Origin: Polaribacter dokdonensis
GTDB taxonomy: Bacteria; Bacteroidota; Bacteroidia; Flavobacteriales; Flavobacteriaceae
Length of the DNA: 64,000 nt
Assembly (NCBI RefSeq): GCF_024362345.1
Contig: NZ_CP101505.1
Span: 1,881,501 to 1,945,500, forward strand
Direction of reading: 5' to 3'
The position numbers and the translations under genes were made by a program. The notes under the pieces were generated by a model. The model was not told the DNA's origin. It saw nothing but the letters and a program-made list of their open reading frames with translations, and ran no database searches. Positions within the stretch are counted from its first letter, which is position 1. Each line of letters opens with the position of its first letter. Below, one piece after another: positions 1-9,251 of this stretch.

Positions 1-518
1 ATAAAACCGGAATTGTAGTAAACGATTTTTTACAAAGTTTAAGTGCAGATAACGTTTATGCTTGTGGAGATGTTTCTAGTAAATCTCTACCCTTAACTCC
101 ACTTTCTGGTTTACAAGGTTATATTGTTGGCCAAAATATTCTAAAAGAAAAAAGTAAGAAGTTTAAAAATCCGTTAGTACCTTCAATTGTATTTACGGCT
201 CCTAATTTAGCAATGGTTGGCTATACAGAAGAAGAAGCTAAAAACCGATATAAGAATATAGAAATTTACGAAGGTGATGCCTCTGATTGGTATAATGCCA
301 AGAAAGAAAATGCTCCTTTTTATGCTTATAAAATTATTACCAATAAAAGAACAGATGAAATTGTTGGAGCTCATTTATTAAGTAATGAGGCCAATGAAAC
401 CATCAATATTTTTACAACAGCCATAAATTCGAAAATGACTGTAAGTAAATTTAAAGAAATGATATTTACTTATCCTTCTTATGCTAGTGATTTAAAAAGC
501 ATGCTGAAAAAGAAGTAA
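1..518 (+). CDS. NAD(P)/FAD-dependent oxidoreductase, C-terminal part (5' truncated)
   Basis: Only the 3' end lies in the window: the first whole codon is at base 3 and about 171 codons remain. The reading frame stays open to the left edge. It reads as the C-terminal part of a class I pyridine nucleotide-disulfide oxidoreductase: the FAD-contacting motif ADNVYACGDVS is followed by a dimerisation domain with FTAPNLAMVGYTEEEA. True disulfide reductases carry an His-Pro-Thr active-site motif near the C-terminus; here that stretch reads MIFTYPSYASDLK. The protein is therefore more likely one of the uncharacterised YkgC-like oxidoreductases than a glutathione or lipoamide reductase (inference). 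The stop codon overlaps the next start (TAATG), so the two genes are probably translationally coupled. Confidence 0.85.
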   Translation, partial: KTGIVVNDFLQSLSADNVYACGDVSSKSLPLTPLSGLQGYIVGQNILKEKSKKFKNPLVPSIVFTAPNLAMVGYTEEEAKNRYKNIEIYEGDASDWYNAKKENAPFYAYKIITNKRTDEIVGAHLLSNEANETINIFTTAINSKMTVSKFKEMIFTYPSYASDLKSMLKKK

Positions 519-1090
519 TGCAAAAATTACTCTCAGAAATTAGAAAATGTACTTTATGCGAATCTCATTTAGATTTAGGTGCAAACCCAATTATATCAGC
601 AAGTAAAAAATCAAAAATACTTTTAATAAGTCAAGCTCCAGGAAGAATTGCGCATTTAAAAACAAAAGCTTGGGATGATCCTAGTGGAAAAGTTTTGCGA
701 AAATGGTTAAATGTAGATGAAAAAACCTTTTATAATGCAGACAACTTTGCAATTTTACCAACAGGATTTTGTTATCCTGGAAAAGGAAAATCTGGTGATA
801 AATTACCCAGAAAGGAATGTGCTCCTTTATGGCATTCTAAAGTAATGCATCAATTTAAAAATGTAAAACTTAAAATCTTAATTGGTAATTATTCTCAGCA
901 ATACTACTTAGAAAATAGATCCAAAACACTTACAGAAACTGTACAAAATTATCAAGCCTTTTTGCCTGACTATTTTGTACTACCTCATCCATCACCAAGA
1001 AATAGATTTTGGATGCAAAAAAATCCTTGGTTTATAAATGAGGTAATTCCTGATTTACAAAAAACTGTTAATCAGATTATTAATATTTAG
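518..1090 (+). CDS. Uracil-DNA glycosylase family protein (Fe-S type)
   Basis: A 190-residue protein of the uracil-DNA glycosylase superfamily, expected to act in base-excision repair or recognition of damaged bases. Visible motifs are SQAPGR near residue 38 (position of motif 1) and LPHPSPRNRFW near residue 155 (motif 2, HPSPRN). Cysteines at residues 11, 14, 85 and 101 match the spacing of the four [4Fe-4S] ligands known in family 4 enzymes. The motif 1 acidic residue of family 4 (GEAPG) is Gln here, so activity on uracil is not assured. Its ATG overlaps the stop of the upstream oxidoreductase gene, and its 3' end overlaps the convergent AhpD-like gene by 11 bp. Confidence 0.85.
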   Translation: MQKLLSEIRKCTLCESHLDLGANPIISASKKSKILLISQAPGRIAHLKTKAWDDPSGKVLRKWLNVDEKTFYNADNFAILPTGFCYPGKGKSGDKLPRKECAPLWHSKVMHQFKNVKLKILIGNYSQQYYLENRSKTLTETVQNYQAFLPDYFVLPHPSPRNRFWMQKNPWFINEVIPDLQKTVNQIINI

Positions 1091-1682
1091 AACCATCGTG
1101 TTTACCAACTTCAAAACCATGTTTTCCTAAAAATTGGTTTCCACTTTCTATAGCATCTTCTTCTAAAGTTGTACCCATAGAATCATTCCATCTATTTAAA
1201 TACCCAAACAAAGAAATTACACCTAACATTTCTACAATTTCTCCTTCATCCCAATATTTATATAACTCTTCTTTGATTTCGGCATCTACTGCATTTGGAA
1301 CCACAGAAGCCGCTAATGAAAAATCTAAAGCAGCTCTTTCTGCGTCCGAAAACGCTTTATGAGTTTTATATTCCCAAATATTATCTAATTGTTCTTGCTC
1401 TGCTCCATAACGTTCTGCAGCTCTAATTGCATGTGCTTGACAATATCTACAACCTGTTGCATTACTCGAAACCCAAGCTATCATTCTTTTTAAGGCAGAT
1501 GTTACTCTACCTTCATTAGCCATTACAGCTTTGTTTAAATTGATAAATGCTTTAGAAATTGCCGGTCTTCGTTGCATGGTTAAAACTGAGTTAGGGCAAA
1601 ACCCTAATGTTTCATTAAAAAATTCTGCTAATTTCTTTGTTTCCAAATCGTGCTCTGCAGCTAAAGGTGTTACTAATGCCAT
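1080..1682 (-). CDS. Carboxymuconolactone decarboxylase (AhpD-like) family protein
   Basis: A 200-residue protein of the CMD/AhpD fold, probably a peroxidase-related thiol enzyme. The AhpD-type motif is seen as SSNATGCRYCQAHAIRAAE: the CxxC pair followed by His, which in AhpD carries out the redox chemistry. The N-terminal ETLGFCPNSVLTM resembles the usual GxxPN entry segment of the family. The C-terminal extension (ISLFGYLNRWNDSMGTTLEE) is typical of the 'peroxidase-related' long subgroup. The gene starts only 6 bp after the stop of the secreted lectin gene, so it is probably co-transcribed with it, an unusual pairing of a surface protein and a cytoplasmic enzyme. Substrate unknown. Confidence 0.85.
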   Translation of the reverse strand: MALVTPLAAEHDLETKKLAEFFNETLGFCPNSVLTMQRRPAISKAFINLNKAVMANEGRVTSALKRMIAWVSSNATGCRYCQAHAIRAAERYGAEQEQLDNIWEYKTHKAFSDAERAALDFSLAASVVPNAVDAEIKEELYKYWDEGEIVEMLGVISLFGYLNRWNDSMGTTLEEDAIESGNQFLGKHGFEVGKHDGSKY

Positions 1683-1688
1683 ATTCTT

Positions 1689-3863
1689 TTATTTTCTTAT
1701 TAAACTAAAATTACCTGTTTTTTCTATTGATAAATTATTGATATCTGATAAAGTTACTTTAAACCAATAATTATTTGAAGGTGCAGGTTTACCATTTGTA
1801 ATACCATTCCAGCCTTCATTATTATCCATTTTGTACAATAAAACACCAAATCTATCATAAATAAATACTGTAGATAAAGTATAGAAGGTTTCATCAAAAC
1901 CAGAGATTTGCCAAACATCATTTTGATTGTCTCCATTAGGTGAGAAAAATTTTGGATAGGCTAAGATTGAAAAAACCAAACTTGCTGTTCCACAACCACC
2001 TTTATCTCTAACATAAAGTACGTGAACTCCTGTAGATAAATTTTGAAAAATGCCTTCATCTTTATAAGTACCAAATTCATCATCTAATGCAAATTCATAA
2101 ACTCCATTTCCAAGATTGGAACTTGCAACTTGTATAGAATTATTATTAGAATCATCAGTAATAATTACATCACTAATTGTAATTGTTGCTTTTTCTGAAT
2201 CTGAAACTAAAATAGTGAGCTCATCAGAAATACAACCTGCTTCTGAAATTGCACTCACTGTATAAATTCCTGAAATGCTTACGTTAATGCTTGCAGTATT
2301 CTCGGTAAGAAGTGTTTCTTCTCTTTTCCATACATAAGTGTAATTACCTTGTGGATTTATAGTTACTAAATCTACAGTACCTACATCTTCACACAAAATA
2401 AATTCTGGCTGCAACAGACTAAAATTTGGCACAGTGCTATCTACCTCTGCAATAACTTCTGTTCTGTTTGCAGAAATACAATCTAAATTATTGGCTTCTA
2501 CAAAATAACTTGTTGTAGCATTCAAATTGGGCGTTTGATAATTATCGCCAATAAAAATTGGTGAAGTACTTATAGCTGTTTCATACCAATAAACATCACC
2601 TTGGTTTGCTTCTGCACTTAATAATGCTGAACCAGAACATACCAAATCATTAGTAGTACTTGTAATTTGTGGTTTAGGGTTAACAATCACAGTTACAGCA
2701 GTTCTTGTATATGTATTACAACCGTTTACGGTTATTGCTGCAAAATAGGTTGTATTTTCTGTAATAAATGGAGTTGTATAACTATTACCTGTAGCTAAAA
2801 GATTACCTCCAGTTTGAGCATCATACCATAAAATATCTCCTTCACTTGGCACTGCAGATATGTTTGCTGAACCAGATTCGCAAAGTGTAGCTGAAGTAGT
2901 AGACAATATTTGAGGTAAATAAATACTTGTACTAGCTACAATATTTAAGGGGTTATCTCCAGGTTTTCCATACTCTACAATATATCCTCTAGGAATGTAT
3001 AAATCTGTACCTCCTATATTTGGTAAATCGTTCCAAGCACCAGGAATTCCAATAGAAGGATCTGTAATATGTGCATAATCTTCTCCAGTAGTATTATTGC
3101 CTCTAAAATCATTAGGTTCATTATTATTCCAGAACGCAAAATTTGGTGTAGTTCCATTCACTTGTCCTCGCCAAAAAACAGTGCCAGCTTCTGGGCCAGT
3201 AACCCATTTCCATTCGCCTTCTGTTTCTTCATCAGAACCACCAATCCAACCTGCACCTGCAGCTTGTTTCCCTGCAAAATTTGCTTCTTCTTGTGAGGTT
3301 AATGTTGCTAAATATCCTTCTCTACCAAAATAGGTTCTATTTTCTGCTTGTATTCTTGCTTGCGCCCATGTAATGCCTTCATCTGCCACAAACTCATAGA
3401 AATGGTCTGTAGTTGGTAAATAATTTGCATCATCTACAGTAAGTGAAAAAATCTTTTCTATTGCCACATCAGTTGCAGTTGTAGAAAAAACTACAGATCT
3501 TACTGCACTTTCTAACTCTGAAAATTCAATTTGGGTAGTTCCATTACTTGGTAATAACGTTAGTTTACCTTCATTAGGGTTCCAACTGGCTGCAATGTTT
3601 GGATGATTTCCTGTTAATTGTAATAAATCAAAATTGGTTTGATAACCTTCAGAAATCTGAATAAAAAAATTGTCTAATCCAGTATCATCTGGATCAGTAA
3701 TAGAAAAATCTGTAACTATATTTATAGTAGATCCTACACAAAAAAGCTGCCTACCATCTGCAGTTATAGATGGTGCAGTATCTGCTTGAGCATATAAAAA
3801 GAACGTACTACAAAAGAATAGAATAAAAAGTAACCCAATTTTATGTTGTAGAGATTTTTTCAT
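1689..3863 (-). CDS. Secreted C-type lectin protein with Ig-like domains and T9SS type B sorting domain
   Basis: A protein of about 724 residues, exported and surface-anchored by the type IX secretion system. I chose the ATG at 3863 because a signal peptide starts there (MKKSLQHKIGLLFILFF, then FLYAQA); the longer frame would start at a non-ATG codon and has no better signal. Order: signal peptide, a cadherin-like region, a C-type lectin domain (WIGGSDEETEGEWKWVTG, NNNEPND, GAWNDLP), three Ig-like domains, and a type B C-terminal domain (FFSPNGDNQNDVWQISG, IYDRFGVLLYK, ending NFSLIRK). The EPN and WND triplets are the calcium/carbohydrate ligands of mannose-type lectins, so binding of a polysaccharide is a reasonable inference. 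The AhpD-like gene follows at 6 bp. Confidence 0.9.
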   Translation of the reverse strand: MKKSLQHKIGLLFILFFCSTFFLYAQADTAPSITADGRQLFCVGSTINIVTDFSITDPDDTGLDNFFIQISEGYQTNFDLLQLTGNHPNIAASWNPNEGKLTLLPSNGTTQIEFSELESAVRSVVFSTTATDVAIEKIFSLTVDDANYLPTTDHFYEFVADEGITWAQARIQAENRTYFGREGYLATLTSQEEANFAGKQAAGAGWIGGSDEETEGEWKWVTGPEAGTVFWRGQVNGTTPNFAFWNNNEPNDFRGNNTTGEDYAHITDPSIGIPGAWNDLPNIGGTDLYIPRGYIVEYGKPGDNPLNIVASTSIYLPQILSTTSATLCESGSANISAVPSEGDILWYDAQTGGNLLATGNSYTTPFITENTTYFAAITVNGCNTYTRTAVTVIVNPKPQITSTTNDLVCSGSALLSAEANQGDVYWYETAISTSPIFIGDNYQTPNLNATTSYFVEANNLDCISANRTEVIAEVDSTVPNFSLLQPEFILCEDVGTVDLVTINPQGNYTYVWKREETLLTENTASINVSISGIYTVSAISEAGCISDELTILVSDSEKATITISDVIITDDSNNNSIQVASSNLGNGVYEFALDDEFGTYKDEGIFQNLSTGVHVLYVRDKGGCGTASLVFSILAYPKFFSPNGDNQNDVWQISGFDETFYTLSTVFIYDRFGVLLYKMDNNEGWNGITNGKPAPSNNYWFKVTLSDINNLSIEKTGNFSLIRK

Positions 3864-3890
3864 TTTAAGGATAAACAATTTGTGATTTCT

Positions 3891-3898
3891 TACTTTTG
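3891..3898 (+). promoter_or_regulatory. Putative -7 box of the osmC-recJ promoter
   Basis: TACTTTTG matches the Bacteroidota -7 consensus TAnnTTTG, 44 bp upstream of the osmC ATG. No TTG is seen at the ideal -33 distance, so this is a half-match only. Confidence 0.4.
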
Positions 3899-3942
3899 TA
3901 ACAAAGCACAATTTACTACTTCATTCTTTAAATATATAAATT

Positions 3943-4368
3943 ATGGTAAAAAATATAGTTACTACAAAATGGACACAGAAGTCGCAATTTGATTCAGATA
4001 ATCCTAGTGGTCATCATTTAACAATGTTCGATAAATCTCAAGATAATGGAGATGTTGTTGGGTTTGCACCTAAAGCTTTAATGTTGTCTTCTTTGGCTGG
4101 TTGTTCTGGTTTAGATGTGGTTTCTCTTTTAGAAAAAATGAGAGCTGAAGTTGCTCAGTTTCATATTGAAGTTACTGCAGAACTTACAGATGAACATCCA
4201 AAATTTTACAATAAAGTAAAAGTAGATTATCATTTTACAGATGCAGAATTACAACCAGATAAAATTCAGAAAGCTGTAAATTTATCAGTAACAAAATACT
4301 GTGGAGTTATGGAAATGTTTCGAAAATTTGCTGATGTAGAAACAGAAATTCATTTACATAGTTTATAA
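3943..4368 (+). CDS. OsmC family protein
   Basis: A 141-residue OsmC/Ohr-fold protein. OsmC-family members are small cytoplasmic thiol peroxidases that reduce organic hydroperoxides with two cysteines. Both are visible: one in SLAGCSGLDVVS near residue 51 and one in VTKYCGVMEMF near residue 120. The spacing and the first motif (A-G-C-S/T-G) fit the YhfA/OsmC-like branch rather than Ohr. It is followed 21 bp later by recJ on the same strand, so the two are probably co-transcribed. The peroxide substrate cannot be read from the sequence. Confidence 0.88.
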   Translation: MVKNIVTTKWTQKSQFDSDNPSGHHLTMFDKSQDNGDVVGFAPKALMLSSLAGCSGLDVVSLLEKMRAEVAQFHIEVTAELTDEHPKFYNKVKVDYHFTDAELQPDKIQKAVNLSVTKYCGVMEMFRKFADVETEIHLHSL

Positions 4369-4389
4369 TCTTAAAGTTCAACATTTGCT

Positions 4390-6075
4390 ATGAGATGGAC
4401 TTTAAAACCAGCACCAAATTCAGAAAAAGTCAAAGCGCTTGCAAAAGATTTGCAAGTAGAACCTGCTATTGCCAAAATTCTTTGTCAAAGAAATATTGAA
4501 TCTTTTAACGATGCTAAACTATTTTTCAGGCCCAGTTTAGAAGATATTCATGATCCTTTTTTAATGAAAGACATGGATTTGGCTGTTGAGAGAATTGACC
4601 TAGCAATTACCAACCAAGAAAACATTTTAGTTTTTGGCGATTATGATGTTGATGGAACAACAGCTGTATCTTTAGTTGCTTCTTATTTAAGAACGTTAAC
4701 ACCTAATATTGCAACCTATATTCCTGATAGATATGCAGAAGGTTATGGAGTTTCTTATGCAGGAATCGATTTTGCTGAAGACAATGATTTCTCTTTAATT
4801 ATTGCTTTAGATTGTGGAATTAAAGCTATTGAAAAAGTAGCTTATGCTAGTGAAAAAAAGATTGATTTTATAATTTGTGATCATCATAAACCAGGAGCTG
4901 AAATACCAAATGCAGTTGCTGTTTTAAATGCAAAAAGAGAAGATTGCTTTTATCCTTTTGATGAATTGTGTGGTTGTGGAGTTGGTTTTAAATTAATACA
5001 AGCCTTAGGTGTTTCTAGAAAGCAAAACATAGAAGAATTTGTACCCTATTTAGATTTGGTTGCAACTGCAATTGCTGCAGATATAGTACCTATGAATGGC
5101 GAAAACAGAATTTTGGCTTATTATGGATTACAGGTAATTAATCAAAATCCTAGAAATGGAATTAAAGCATTAGTACATCAAGTAAAAAAGAAAGTACTAA
5201 CCATTACAGACGTTGTTTTTATAATTGCACCAAGAATTAATGCTGCAGGTAGAATGAAACATGGTAATTACGCAGTTGAACTTTTAACGGAAATGGATTT
5301 TGATTCTGCTGTGCAATTTGCTGCAGACATTGAAATTTTTAATGCAGACAGAAAAGATCTAGATAAAAAAATTACAGATGAAGCCTTAATTCAAATCATT
5401 GATAATGAAGAAGAAGAACGTTATACATCTGTGGTTTATCAAGAAGATTGGCATAAAGGTGTTATTGGTATTGTAGCTTCTAGACTAATAGAAAAATATT
5501 ACAGACCTACTTTAGTATTTACAAAAAGTGGAGATAAACTTGCTGCTTCTGCACGTTCTGTAAAAGGTTTTGATGTGTACAATGCCTTGCAAGCTTGCTC
5601 TGAGTTTATAGAGCAATTTGGAGGTCATAAATACGCAGCTGGCCTAACCTTATTACCTGAAAATTATACAAGTTTTAAAAATAAATTCGAAGAAGTTGTT
5701 TCCAAGACAATAGACAAAAATCTATTAACACCAGAAATTACCATTGATACTGAAATAGAATTGTCTGAAATTACACCAAAATTATTAAGAATTTTAGAAC
5801 AAATGGCTCCTTTTGGACCTCAAAACATGAAGCCTGTTTTTCAATCGAATTGTGTTAGAGATAATGGTTATGGAAAACAAGTTGGTGCAGACAAAACACA
5901 TTTAAAACTGAATGTTTTTCAAGGTGATAACAAACAAACTTTTGGAGCAATTGGGTTTAATTTGGGTGATAAATTAGAACATGTGCAAAATGATTTTGAT
6001 ATCGTTTACACACTAGATGAGAATATTTGGAATGGACACAAATCAATTCAATTAGTATTGAAAGATTTGAAGTGA
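4390..6075 (+). CDS. recJ: Single-stranded-DNA-specific exonuclease RecJ
   Basis: A 561-residue 5'-3' exonuclease acting on single-stranded DNA in recombinational repair and mismatch repair. The DHH phosphoesterase core is intact: VFGDYDVDGTTAVSL near residue 82 (motif I with metal-binding Asp), ALDCG near residue 138, the CDHHKPG DHH motif near residue 164, then the DHHA1 domain with SGDKLAASARSV and FGGHKYAAGLTL. A C-terminal OB-like region follows with MAPFGPQN. The length is normal for the family. It probably shares a transcript with osmC. Its stop is one base away from the stop of the convergent VOC gene, with no terminator between them. Confidence 0.97.
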   Translation: MRWTLKPAPNSEKVKALAKDLQVEPAIAKILCQRNIESFNDAKLFFRPSLEDIHDPFLMKDMDLAVERIDLAITNQENILVFGDYDVDGTTAVSLVASYLRTLTPNIATYIPDRYAEGYGVSYAGIDFAEDNDFSLIIALDCGIKAIEKVAYASEKKIDFIICDHHKPGAEIPNAVAVLNAKREDCFYPFDELCGCGVGFKLIQALGVSRKQNIEEFVPYLDLVATAIAADIVPMNGENRILAYYGLQVINQNPRNGIKALVHQVKKKVLTITDVVFIIAPRINAAGRMKHGNYAVELLTEMDFDSAVQFAADIEIFNADRKDLDKKITDEALIQIIDNEEEERYTSVVYQEDWHKGVIGIVASRLIEKYYRPTLVFTKSGDKLAASARSVKGFDVYNALQACSEFIEQFGGHKYAAGLTLLPENYTSFKNKFEEVVSKTIDKNLLTPEITIDTEIELSEITPKLLRILEQMAPFGPQNMKPVFQSNCVRDNGYGKQVGADKTHLKLNVFQGDNKQTFGAIGFNLGDKLEHVQNDFDIVYTLDENIWNGHKSIQLVLKDLK

Positions 6076-6076
6076 G

Positions 6077-6448
6077 TTAAACATGCTGATCTATCAAAAT
6101 GGCATTTCCATCTGGATCTAAAACAACAAAATTAGCTGGACCAGAAGTTGTTTCATCTGCTTCAGATTCTAACTTTACACCTTCTTTTTTAAGGTGATTT
6201 TGAATTTTTCTAACATCATCAAAATCATTTAAATGAGTTGCATTTTCATCCCAACCAGGGTTAAAAGTCATTATATTATTTTCGAACATACCTTGAAAAA
6301 GGCCTATTAATGCATTACCGTTTTTCATAATGAGATAGTTCTTTTCTAACTCGCCTGCAAAAACAGAGAAACCTAATTTCTCATAAAATGCTTTTGATTT
6401 TTGTATATCTTTTACTGCTAAACTATTGGAAAATGCGCCTAATTTCAT
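6077..6448 (-). CDS. VOC (glyoxalase/bleomycin-resistance) family protein
   Basis: A 123-residue vicinal-oxygen-chelate fold protein. The N-terminal AVKDIQKSKAFYEKLGFSV is the typical first beta-alpha-beta module with the SxxFYEKLGF signature, and the C-terminal ANFVVLDPDGNAILIDQHV is the second-module metal-site strand. Family members include glyoxalases, dioxygenases and antibiotic-binding proteins; this short, single-copy form is uncharacterised and its substrate cannot be inferred. It lies convergent to recJ, with one base between the stops, and downstream of the small membrane protein gene. Confidence 0.85.
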   Translation of the reverse strand: MKLGAFSNSLAVKDIQKSKAFYEKLGFSVFAGELEKNYLIMKNGNALIGLFQGMFENNIMTFNPGWDENATHLNDFDDVRKIQNHLKKEGVKLESEADETTSGPANFVVLDPDGNAILIDQHV

Positions 6449-6489
6449 GTTCTTAACTTTTTTGGTTGATAACTTAAAGTTAAATAAAA

Positions 6490-6771
6490 TTAATCTAATG
6501 CTGGAATACCTAAAAAATGATAAAGAAAAAATAAAGCGAACAGTGTACTAGATAGGTTGATTATTAAAAGAGTTTTACTCTCTCTAAATCTAGATTTTAA
6601 ACTCAAAACAGCAGTGAGAATAGAGCAATTAACTGTTAAGGAAAAAGGTAAAACTAATAATCCAAAACCCATAGCACCTCCACCTGTATATAGACTGATT
6701 GCTGTAAGTGGCAAATAATACAAGTTTAAAATAAAAATTATTATTGATAAGAATAAATTAATTTTCTTCAT
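6490..6771 (-). CDS. Small multi-pass membrane protein, unknown function
   Basis: A 93-residue protein that I do not recognise. It is almost wholly hydrophobic, with about three membrane segments: INLFLSIIIFILNLYYLPL at the N-terminus, a central Gly-rich segment (GGGAMGFGLLVLPF and following), and LLIINLSSTLFALFFLYHF near the C-terminus. A single basic loop (LKSRFRESK) suggests the topology. The gene starts 7 bp after the stop of the PIF1-like helicase gene, so it is probably on the same transcript. No catalytic motif is visible. Confidence 0.6.
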   Translation of the reverse strand: MKKINLFLSIIIFILNLYYLPLTAISLYTGGGAMGFGLLVLPFSLTVNCSILTAVLSLKSRFRESKTLLIINLSSTLFALFFLYHFLGIPALD

Positions 6772-6778
6772 CTAAATT

Positions 6779-9178
6779 TTATCTTTCCATAGAAAGCAAA
6801 ACCATCCTCAATTCCATAAAAGTGAAAGATTTATCTACTTTTTCTTTTAATTCAGTAAGGTTTTTAAACTCTACTTCTTCAATTTCATTTATGATTTTCT
6901 TATAACGTTTTAACTCAATCAATTCTAAAATATCAACATCTCCTGAAGGTATAAAACTCGCTAAATGACTTTCTATGGTTCCACTTGTTAAACTGCGTTC
7001 TTTGGCAATTTCTTTAATTGATAAACCAGATTTAAACAACTCAAAAGTAATTTGTTTGGTAGATTTTTTGTCTTCTTTCTTTTGTTCATTAAACTTATTA
7101 ATTCCGTTTTCTAAACAATACTCTTCTATTACTTCTAAAATTTCTTCACCATATTTTTGAACTCTAATTTTACCCATTCCTGAAATTTTTAGCAGCTCTT
7201 TTTCAGATCTTGGTAAAGCATCGCAAATGGCATACAAAGTTTCTTGTGTAAAAATTTGAAAGTGTGGGATTTTGGCTGCTTTAGAAATATCATCTCTTAA
7301 CTCACGTAATTTTAAAGCCAAAATAGGATCTCTTTTAGAGCTTAATTTCTTCTTCTTTTTTGGTTCAGTCTTTTGTAAAACAGCATTTGCTCTCACTTGC
7401 AAATACTCTTGAACTTTAAACCCAACTTTCATTTTTTGTAGTGCAAATACTTTTTCTTCTAAAAGTTCTTGCAACGCATCAAACTGTTTAGAAAAGTCTT
7501 TTTTTACAGCTTTATTGTCTGTAGAAAACTGAATAGCATCTATAGGTTTTTGAATATTGTTGGTAGTTGTATTTAGAAAATAATCTACACCTTTTAAAAA
7601 TCGTTCTTGAATTGGTGAGCTATTTTCTGGCAAAACACTGTTTTCTGCTAAAGCGTTTAGTTGATTTTTAAATCCGTTAGCAACTTTCATCAAACTTACA
7701 ACTCCATCATCTTTTATGGTTTGTAGATGATCAATTACATCACCTTTTATACTTGTTTGGTTTTTGTAGAAAATATCTATTAGCCTAGAAATTGGATACA
7801 GGAATTTTTGATAATCAAACAACTCAGCCATTAAGTTTAGCTGAAAATCTTTTTCTGAAGCTATTAAATCTGCTTCATCTGGATGGTTTTCTTCTACACT
7901 TTCATTAAACTGGCTTACAGTTTTATCATTAATAATTGCACTGCTAGTAATTGGTGTTTTTAAGACCAAACCTTCTAATGAAGTACACCTACTTAAAGCC
8001 ACATAGGTTTGCCCATGAGCAAAAGATGCTTCTGCATCAATAATAGCTTTGTCAAAAGTTAAACCCTGACTTTTATGTATTGTAATTGCCCAAGCTAAAC
8101 GTAAAGGAATTTGCGAAAAAGACCCAATTACGTCTTCTTTAATCTCTTTAGTATCATCGTTTATTGAGTAATTTACATTATCCCATTTTTCTCTTTCAGT
8201 TACAATTTCATCAATTTCATTTGGGCATTGCACAGTTACACTATCTCTAGAAATATCTGTAACTATACCAATTTTACCATTAAAATATCTTTTTTCTGGT
8301 GATGAATCATTTTTAATAAACATAACTTGAGCACCTATTTTAAGGGCTAGTTTTTCATCATTTGGAAAAGAATTTTCATTGAATTTACCTGAGACTTCAG
8401 CATCAAAATAGTGCGTTCTATTTTTAAGTTTATTCAGCTCAGATTCGTTAATTGTATTGGCTCTTCTGTTATGAGTAGTTAGCGTTATAAAATTATCATC
8501 TGCATTTGGTGAAAACTTAGGGTTGTACCTTTCATTTAAAATTTTTGCAGATTTGTCTGATAAATTATCGTTTCTAATTTCGTTAAGAATGGTAATAAAA
8601 TCTTCGTTTTTCTGACGATAAATATGTTTTAATTCAATAGAAACTACATTGGCTTCTTGAAATGCCTTTGAACTAAAAAAGTATACAGTGTTGTAATATT
8701 GTTGTAATAAACTCCATTCATTTGGCCTAACAACAGGTGCCAATTGCTGCAAATCTCCAATCATTAAAACTTGTGCTCCACCAAAAACCTTATTTCTGTT
8801 TTTGTATCTACGCATTACTTGGTCTATACCATCTAACAAATCTGCTCTAACCATAGATATTTCATCAATAATTACTAAATCTAAAGATTTAATAATATCA
8901 ATTTTTGTTTTTGAAAATCTACGTTGTTGATTATTCTGTGTTTGATTAGGTAGAATTGGCCCAAAAGGCATTTGAAAAAAAGAATGAATGGTTACACCTT
9001 TTGCATTTATAGCTGCAACTCCTGTAGGTGCAACAATTACCAACCTTTTTAAAGATTCGTTTTTAATTTGATGTAAAAAAGTAGTTTTACCTGTACCTGC
9101 TTTACCTGTAATAAATAGGTTTCTATCGGTTTTTTCGATAAAGCTTAAGGCAAGTTCTAATTCAGGATTTGTGGGCAT
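6779..9178 (-). CDS. PIF1-like ATP-dependent helicase with HRDC domain and C-terminal helix-turn-helix
   Basis: A protein of about 799 residues from the ATG at 9178; the frame extends nine codons further only to a TTG. The N-terminal half is an SF1 helicase of the Pif1/RecD2 type: Walker A GKAGTGKTT (residues 25-33), Walker B VIIDEISMV, motif III GDLQQLAP, and the C-terminal HKSQGLTFDKAIID and YVALSRCTSLEGL. An HRDC nucleic-acid-binding domain (about residues 615-685, ISGMGKIRVQKYGEEIL) and a RecQ-C-terminal-like winged/HTH segment (ITFELFKSGLSIKEIAKE) follow. This architecture is common in Bacteroidota. The likely role is unwinding of forked or G-quadruplex DNA (inference). Confidence 0.92.
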   Translation of the reverse strand: MPTNPELELALSFIEKTDRNLFITGKAGTGKTTFLHQIKNESLKRLVIVAPTGVAAINAKGVTIHSFFQMPFGPILPNQTQNNQQRRFSKTKIDIIKSLDLVIIDEISMVRADLLDGIDQVMRRYKNRNKVFGGAQVLMIGDLQQLAPVVRPNEWSLLQQYYNTVYFFSSKAFQEANVVSIELKHIYRQKNEDFITILNEIRNDNLSDKSAKILNERYNPKFSPNADDNFITLTTHNRRANTINESELNKLKNRTHYFDAEVSGKFNENSFPNDEKLALKIGAQVMFIKNDSSPEKRYFNGKIGIVTDISRDSVTVQCPNEIDEIVTEREKWDNVNYSINDDTKEIKEDVIGSFSQIPLRLAWAITIHKSQGLTFDKAIIDAEASFAHGQTYVALSRCTSLEGLVLKTPITSSAIINDKTVSQFNESVEENHPDEADLIASEKDFQLNLMAELFDYQKFLYPISRLIDIFYKNQTSIKGDVIDHLQTIKDDGVVSLMKVANGFKNQLNALAENSVLPENSSPIQERFLKGVDYFLNTTTNNIQKPIDAIQFSTDNKAVKKDFSKQFDALQELLEEKVFALQKMKVGFKVQEYLQVRANAVLQKTEPKKKKKLSSKRDPILALKLRELRDDISKAAKIPHFQIFTQETLYAICDALPRSEKELLKISGMGKIRVQKYGEEILEVIEEYCLENGINKFNEQKKEDKKSTKQITFELFKSGLSIKEIAKERSLTSGTIESHLASFIPSGDVDILELIELKRYKKIINEIEEVEFKNLTELKEKVDKSFTFMELRMVLLSMER

Positions 9179-9251
9179 TTTAGCTTTTTGATGCAAGATA
9201 AACAAACCTGAATTATATCTTAAATATCGAATTAAAAAGTTACTTAGAATG

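Noticed and set aside
1531..1770. Plus-strand frame of 79 codons across the AhpD-like/lectin junction
   Set aside because: It overlaps two real minus-strand genes and their 6-bp gap, and shows no conserved feature.
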